From: an uncultured Rubellimicrobium sp.
Lineage (GTDB): Bacteria; Pseudomonadota; Alphaproteobacteria; Rhodobacterales; Rhodobacteraceae
Direction of reading: 5' to 3'
NCBI GenBank assembly: GCA_902805995.1
Contig: CADCUU010000451.1
Coordinates: forward strand, 1 to 11,220
DNA length: 11,220 bases
This document shows, piece after piece, positions 7,093-11,220 of this stretch (its first letter is position 1; each line of letters starts with the position of its first letter). Both the position numbers and the translations under genes were made by a program. The notes under the pieces are model-generated. The model saw nothing but the letters and a program-made list of their open reading frames with translations, was not told the DNA's origin and made no database searches.

Positions 7093-8529
7093 ATGACCGT
7101 GCAGTTCGACACCCAGATGCTGATCGGCTCCAGCTTCGAGGCGGGGACGGAAGGGGAGGAGACCATCCTCAACCCCCGCACCGGAGAGACGATCCTGAAG
7201 CTCCCCGAGGCAGGGCAGGCGCAGATCGACCGCGCCGTGGCCGCCGCCCGTAAGGCGTTCGCCACTTGGTCGCGCACCACGCCCGCCCAGCGGTCGAACC
7301 TGCTGCTAAAGATCGCCGACCGGATCGAGGCGGAGGCGGAAGACTTCGCGCGCCTGGAGTCGCTCAACACCGGCAAGCCGATCAACGCCGCCCTGAACGA
7401 CGAGATTCCGGCCATCGTGGACTGCTACCGCTTCTTCGCGGGCGCGGCGCGGAACATGCACGGCGCTCTGGCGGGGGAGTACATGGAGGGGCACACCTCC
7501 ATGATCCGGCGCGATCCCGTAGGCGTCGTGGCCTCCATCGCGCCCTGGAACTACCCGCTGATGATGATGGCGTGGAAGCTCGCCCCGGCGCTGGCGGGGG
7601 GCAACTGCGTCGTCCTCAAGCCCTCCGAGCAGACGCCGCTGACGGCGCTCAAGATGGCCAGGGTCCTGTCCGAGGTCTTGCCCGAAGGCGTCGTCAACAT
7701 CGTCGTGGGGCAGGGGGGCTCGGTGGGCAACGCGCTCATCAACCATCCGGGCGTGGACATGGTGTCGATCACGGGCGATGTCGCGACGGGAAAGAAGGTG
7801 CTCCAGGCGGCCTCCAAGACCGTCAAGCGCACGCATCTGGAGCTGGGCGGCAAGGCCCCGGTCATCGTGTTCGACGACGCCGATCTGGAGCGGGTGGTGA
7901 ACGGGCTGCGGGCGTTCTCGTTCTACAATGCGGGGCAGGACTGCACGGCGGCCTGCCGGGTCTATGCGGCCCCCGGCATCCACGACCGGCTGGTGGCGGA
8001 CCTCGCCTCGGCGGCGGCCTCGATCACCTACGCCGCCCATGACGATACCACGAACGAGATCCCGCCCCTCATCAGCCTGCGGCAGCGCGACCGGGTGGCG
8101 AGCTTCGTCTCCCGCGCCTCGGAGCAGTCGCATATCGAGGTCGTGACCGGAGGGCAGCTTCCTGACGGGCCCGGCTTCTACTACCAGCCCACGGTGATCG
8201 CCGGGGCGAAGCAGGAGGACGAGATTGTCCAGCGCGAGGTCTTCGGCCCCGTCGTGTCGGTCACCCGCTTCGACGACGCGGAGCAGGCCGTCACCTGGGC
8301 CAACGACTCGCCCTACGGCCTCGCGTCGTCCGTGTGGACCCGCGACGTGGGCCGGGCGATGCAGGTGGCGAGCCGCCTCCAGTACGGCTGCACCTGGATC
8401 AACACCCACTTCATGCTGGTCAACGAGATGCCGCATGGCGGCGTCAAGCAGTCGGGCTACGGCAAGGACATGAGCGCCTATGCCCTGGAGGACTACACGG
8501 CGGTCCGGCACGTGATGATCGCGCACTGA
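7093..8529 (+). CDS. ydcW: Gamma-aminobutyraldehyde-type dehydrogenase (NAD-dependent aldehyde dehydrogenase)
   Basis: This 478-residue aldehyde dehydrogenase probably oxidises gamma-aminobutyraldehyde to GABA in putrescine breakdown. Motifs are PWNYP (151-155, Asn153 for the oxyanion), [10 protein letters not shown] with the NAD-contacting Lys176, catalytic general base Glu250 in LELGGKAP, and nucleophile Cys284 in [13 protein letters not shown]. The GQDCTAACR form is the one I associate with YdcW/PatD rather than with betaine aldehyde enzymes (GQVCS), so assignment is by motif and by gene order. The C-terminal EVFGPVVSV and [13 protein letters not shown] are standard. ATG 7093 is preferred over GTG 7084, because AGGGGGAG (7077-7084) then lies 8 bases upstream and the GTG falls inside it. 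A closely related amino-aldehyde could be the real substrate. Confidence 0.9.
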   Translation: MTVQFDTQMLIGSSFEAGTEGEETILNPRTGETILKLPEAGQAQIDRAVAAARKAFATWSRTTPAQRSNLLLKIADRIEAEAEDFARLESLNTGKPINAALNDEIPAIVDCYRFFAGAARNMHGALAGEYMEGHTSMIRRDPVGVVASIAPWNYPLMMMAWKLAPALAGGNCVVLKPSEQTPLTALKMARVLSEVLPEGVVNIVVGQGGSVGNALINHPGVDMVSITGDVATGKKVLQAASKTVKRTHLELGGKAPVIVFDDADLERVVNGLRAFSFYNAGQDCTAACRVYAAPGIHDRLVADLASAAASITYAAHDDTTNEIPPLISLRQRDRVASFVSRASEQSHIEVVTGGQLPDGPGFYYQPTVIAGAKQEDEIVQREVFGPVVSVTRFDDAEQAVTWANDSPYGLASSVWTRDVGRAMQVASRLQYGCTWINTHFMLVNEMPHGGVKQSGYGKDMSAYALEDYTAVRHVMIAH

Positions 8530-8578
8530 CCCCTTCGTTGACAGCCCGTCTGCCTGGGCGAACAGTGATCCCGCAACA

Positions 8579-8609
8579 GCCCGCCTTCCCCTGACCGGGG
8601 AAGGCGGGC
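8579..8609. other. Perfect 13-bp GC-rich hairpin between ydcW and the ligase gene
   Basis: GCCCGCCTTCCCC (8579-8591) pairs perfectly with GGGGAAGGCGGGC (8597-8609) around the 5-nt loop TGACC. It lies in the 105-bp gap after the dehydrogenase stop and ends 25 bp before the next ATG. No T-run follows (the next bases are GTACCAGCGA), so simple intrinsic termination is unlikely. It could stabilise the upstream mRNA, promote rho-dependent or partial termination, or hinder initiation on the ligase gene, whose own Shine-Dalgarno is weak. The structure is clear; the function is inferred. Confidence 0.75.
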
Positions 8610-8634
8610 GTACCAGCGAAGGCCCGTCCGACGA

Positions 8635-9996
8635 ATGCCAGCCAACCTTTCCCTCGACTCCCTTCGCGCCGCCGTGGATGCAGGGGAAATCGACACCGTC
8701 CTCACCTGCGTCTGCGACATGCAGGGCCGCCTTGTCGGCAAGCGCTTCCACGCGCGGCATTTCCTCGATGCGGGCCACGAGGAGACGCATGGGTGCAACT
8801 ACCTCCTCGCCCTTGATGTGGAGATGACGCCGGTGCCGGGCTACAAGTCGGCGTCGTGGGAGAAGGGCTACGGCGACCACGTTCACAAGCCCGACCTCGC
8901 CACGCTGCGCCGCGCGCCCTGGCTGCCTGGCACGGCGATGGTGATGGCCGACCTCCTCGACCACCACGGCGAGCCGGTGCCCCATGCGCCGCGCAACGTG
9001 CTGAAGCGTCAGGTGGAGCGCGCGCGGGCCCTGGGGTTCGAGCCGATGATGGCGACGGAGCTGGAATTCTACCTTTTTGAGGAAAGGTTCGAGCAGCTCT
9101 GGGACGCGCGCTACCAGCGGCCCACGCCGGTCGTGCGGTACAACAACGACTACGGCCTCTTCGGCTCCTCCAAGGAGGAGGCGCTGATGCGGCCCTTGCG
9201 CAACGCGCTTTATGACGCGGGCATTCCCGTGGAGAACACCAAGGGCGAGGCTGAGGCGGGGCAGGAGGAGATCAACATCCGCTATTCGGATGCCCTCGAC
9301 ACCGCCGACATGCATTCCATCGTCAAGCAGGCGACCAAGGAGATGGCGCAAGCCCATGGGCGGTCCGTCACCTTCATGGCGAAGTACGCGACCGACCGGG
9401 CGGGGTCGTCCTCGCATATCCACCAGTCGCTTTGGCGCAGGGGGGAGAACGCGTTCCGTGACCCGCAGGCGGAGCACGGCATGTCGGCGCTGATGCGGAG
9501 CTACCTCGCCGGGCTCCTGGCCCATGCGGGGGAGGCCACGTATTTTTTGGCTCCTTACGTCAACAGCTACAAGCGCTTCACCGTGGGGATGTTCGCGCCC
9601 ACGAAGGCCGTCTGGAGCCGCGACAACCGCACCGCGGGCTACCGCGTCTGCGGCGAGGGGACGCGTGGCGTTCGGGTCGAGTGCCGCGTGGGGGGCGCGG
9701 ACCTCAACCCCTACCTCGCGCTCGCGGCACAGTTGGCCGCGGGGTTGTCGGGCATCGAAAAGGGACTGGAACTGGAGCCCGAGATGGCGGGCGACGTGTA
9801 TTCGACAGGCAGCGCGCGCCCGATTCCCAGGAATCTCCGCGAGGCGGCCGCGCAGCTTCATGAGTCAGCCATGCTCCGGGCGGCATTCGGAGATGACGTG
9901 GTGGAGCACTACCATCGGGCCGCGCTTTGGGAGATATCCGAGTCCGACCGCGTGGTCACGGACTGGGACCTCGTGCGCGGCTTCGAGCGGCTTTGA
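8635..9996 (+). CDS. Glutamine-synthetase-family amine ligase, probable gamma-glutamylpolyamine synthetase
   Basis: This 453-residue ATP-dependent ligase belongs to the glutamine synthetase fold and probably joins glutamate to a polyamine amino group, the first step of a Puu-type pathway. Metal and substrate motifs visible are TELEFYLFE (141-149, Glu142/Glu144), GEAEAGQEEINIRY (204-217, Glu205/Glu212), FMAKYATDRAGSSSHIHQSLW (247-267, His261), the Arg-containing NRTAGYR (331-337), and RVEC...NPYLALAA with Glu349. It lacks the adenylylation-site tyrosine context of housekeeping GlnA and matches the shorter amine-ligase branch. The transporter and aldehyde dehydrogenases beside it favour a PuuA role; other amine ligases of this fold, such as gamma-glutamylmethylamide synthetase, cannot be excluded by sequence reading. 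ATG 8635 has only a weak GAAGG (8618-8622) upstream. The next gene starts 11 nt after its stop. Confidence 0.85.
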   Translation: MPANLSLDSLRAAVDAGEIDTVLTCVCDMQGRLVGKRFHARHFLDAGHEETHGCNYLLALDVEMTPVPGYKSASWEKGYGDHVHKPDLATLRRAPWLPGTAMVMADLLDHHGEPVPHAPRNVLKRQVERARALGFEPMMATELEFYLFEERFEQLWDARYQRPTPVVRYNNDYGLFGSSKEEALMRPLRNALYDAGIPVENTKGEAEAGQEEINIRYSDALDTADMHSIVKQATKEMAQAHGRSVTFMAKYATDRAGSSSHIHQSLWRRGENAFRDPQAEHGMSALMRSYLAGLLAHAGEATYFLAPYVNSYKRFTVGMFAPTKAVWSRDNRTAGYRVCGEGTRGVRVECRVGGADLNPYLALAAQLAAGLSGIEKGLELEPEMAGDVYSTGSARPIPRNLREAAAQLHESAMLRAAFGDDVVEHYHRAALWEISESDRVVTDWDLVRGFERL

Positions 9997-10007
9997 AGGA
10001 CCATGCC

Positions 10008-11220
10008 ATGACCAGCACCATCCGATGCGTCTCCCCCGTGAACGGGGAGGTCTATGCCGAGCGTCCCGCGCTGTCGCCCGAGGAGGCCATGGCCGCCGTG
10101 GCCCGCGCGCGGGAGGCGCAGAGGGCCTGGGCCGCCACGCCGCTCGCGCAGCGGATCGAGCTTGTGCAGGAAGGCATCCGGCGGCTGAACGGCGACAAGG
10201 ACCGAATTGTGGAGGAGCTGGCCTGGCAGATGGGCCGCCCCACCCGCTACGGCGGGGAGTTCGGCGGCCTCAACGAGCGCAGCGCCTATATGGGCTCCAT
10301 CGCCGCCGAGGCGCTGGCGCCGATGGTGGCGGAAAGCTCAGACCGATTCGTGCGCAAGATCGAGCGGGAGCCCGTGGGCGTCGTCTTCGTGATCGCGCCC
10401 TGGAACTACCCGTACCTCACGGCCTGCAACACGATCATCCCGGCGCTGATCGCGGGGAATGCGGTCGTCCACAAATCCGCCTCGCAGACCCTGATCGTGG
10501 GGGAGCGCTGGCAGGAGGCCTTCGACGGCGTGCTGCCCCCCGGCGTGTTCCAGAACGTCGTGCTCGACCACGACGGGACGGAGGGGCTGCTCCGCGCGCG
10601 GGCCTTCGGCTTCGTCAACTTCACCGGCTCGGTGAACGGCGGGAGGGCGATTGAGAGGGCGGCGGCGGGGACCTTCACGCCGCTGGGGCTGGAGCTTGGG
10701 GGCAAGGACCCGGGTTATGTCATGGAGGACGCCGACCTCGACTGGGCGGTGGATGTCCTCATGGACGGGGCGATGTTCAACGCGGGCCAGTGCTGCTGCG
10801 GGATCGAAAGGATCTACGTCCACCGTTCGCTTTATGACGGATTCGTGGACCGGGCGGTGGCCTGGACGCGGCAGCTTCGGCTGGGCAACCCGCTGGATGC
10901 GGCCACGACGCTGGGGCCCATGGCGAACGTCCGCTTCGCGCGCGAGGTGCGGGCGCAGGTCGATGAGGCCATCGCCGCCGGGGCCAGGCCGCTGGTGGAC
11001 CGCGCCAACTTCCCGGCCGATGACGGGGGCGCCTATCTCGCGCCACAGATCCTGACGAACGTGGACCATTCCATGCGCGTGATGACCGAGGAAACCTTCG
11101 GTCCGGTCGTGGGCGTCATGCCGGTGGATTCGGACCAGGAAGCGCTGCACCTCATGAACGACTCGCCCTACGGCCTCACGGCTTCGCTCTGGACTTCCGA
11201 CCCGGAGCGGGCGCTGTCGC
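10008..11220 (+). CDS. Aldehyde dehydrogenase, C-terminus cut by window (PuuC-like or succinic semialdehyde-type)
   Basis: The first 404 residues of an NAD(P)-dependent aldehyde dehydrogenase are present and the frame is open at the window end. It starts MTSTIRCVSPVNGEVY, a short N-terminus as in the ~460-residue semialdehyde group (E. coli Sad/YneI type), so about 50 residues are probably missing. Motifs are PWNYP with Asn133, VVHKSASQT with Lys156, general base Glu229 in LELGGKDPGYV, and NAGQCCCGIERIYVH, where Cys263 (the middle of three) is the expected nucleophile. EETFGPVVGV and NDSPYGLTASLWT follow. AAGGA (9996-10000) overlaps the ligase stop codon and lies seven bases before the ATG, so the two genes are one unit. 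The substrate may be gamma-glutamyl-aminobutyraldehyde (pathway logic) or succinic semialdehyde (family resemblance); I cannot decide between them. Confidence 0.88.
   Translation, partial: MTSTIRCVSPVNGEVYAERPALSPEEAMAAVARAREAQRAWAATPLAQRIELVQEGIRRLNGDKDRIVEELAWQMGRPTRYGGEFGGLNERSAYMGSIAAEALAPMVAESSDRFVRKIEREPVGVVFVIAPWNYPYLTACNTIIPALIAGNAVVHKSASQTLIVGERWQEAFDGVLPPGVFQNVVLDHDGTEGLLRARAFGFVNFTGSVNGGRAIERAAAGTFTPLGLELGGKDPGYVMEDADLDWAVDVLMDGAMFNAGQCCCGIERIYVHRSLYDGFVDRAVAWTRQLRLGNPLDAATTLGPMANVRFAREVRAQVDEAIAAGARPLVDRANFPADDGGAYLAPQILTNVDHSMRVMTEETFGPVVGVMPVDSDQEALHLMNDSPYGLTASLWTSDPERALS

Noticed and set aside
7306..9861. 851-codon open frame on the minus strand opposite ydcW and the ligase
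   Set aside because: Same reason: shadow of codon bias across two well-supported plus-strand enzymes, and no recognisable family.
7540..11190. Long exact DNA matches between the two aldehyde dehydrogenase genes (around PWNYP and NDSPYGL) as a possible recent duplication
   Set aside because: The matches are confined to short conserved catalytic motifs with the same preferred codons. Overall the proteins differ strongly, so they are old paralogues.

Overview
This is a GC-rich, densely coded bacterial segment (my impression is well above 60% G+C; I did not compute it). Gene content and order look alphaproteobacterial, most likely Rhodobacterales (the Roseobacter group), but that is inferred from protein style and not tested. 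I see no tRNA, rRNA, CRISPR, insertion sequence or phage gene.

Left block, minus strand (1-1766): two sugar-nucleotide enzymes for surface polysaccharide. A UDP-glucose 6-dehydrogenase (381-1766) is followed downstream by the first 88 codons of a mannose-1-phosphate guanylyltransferase (264-1, cut by the window edge). An imperfect hairpin lies in the gap between them.

Right block, plus strand (1961-11220): a LysR-type regulator followed by a polyamine-type uptake and catabolism cluster. Its order matches E. coli ydcSTUVW: periplasmic binding protein (2995-4158), ABC ATPase (4303-5316), two permeases (5313-6263 and 6253-7074) and a gamma-aminobutyraldehyde-type dehydrogenase (7093-8529). Two further genes follow: a glutamine-synthetase-family ligase resembling gamma-glutamyl-polyamine synthetases (8635-9996) and a second aldehyde dehydrogenase (10008 to beyond the window). 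ATPase/permease and permease/permease overlap, which suggests translational coupling. The ligase and the last dehydrogenase are 11 nt apart.

How the genes may work together (inference): the transporter imports putrescine or a related amine. The first dehydrogenase can oxidise gamma-aminobutyraldehyde to GABA (transaminase/oxidase route). The ligase plus the second dehydrogenase could serve a gamma-glutamylated route (Puu-like), or the second dehydrogenase could act lower down on succinic semialdehyde. The oxidase or aminotransferase and the gamma-Glu-GABA hydrolase needed to complete either route are not in this window.

Regulatory structure is the least ordinary part. There is a clean LysR-type box (TTCGG-N5-CCGAA, containing T-N11-A) just after the regulator gene and about 110 bp before the binding-protein gene. 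There are also three intergenic stem-loops (336-374, 4210-4258, 8579-8609), none followed by a T-run. I did not find a clearly new biological system; the pathway is recognisable, and the inverted repeats and the hybrid pathway layout are the points most worth checking.
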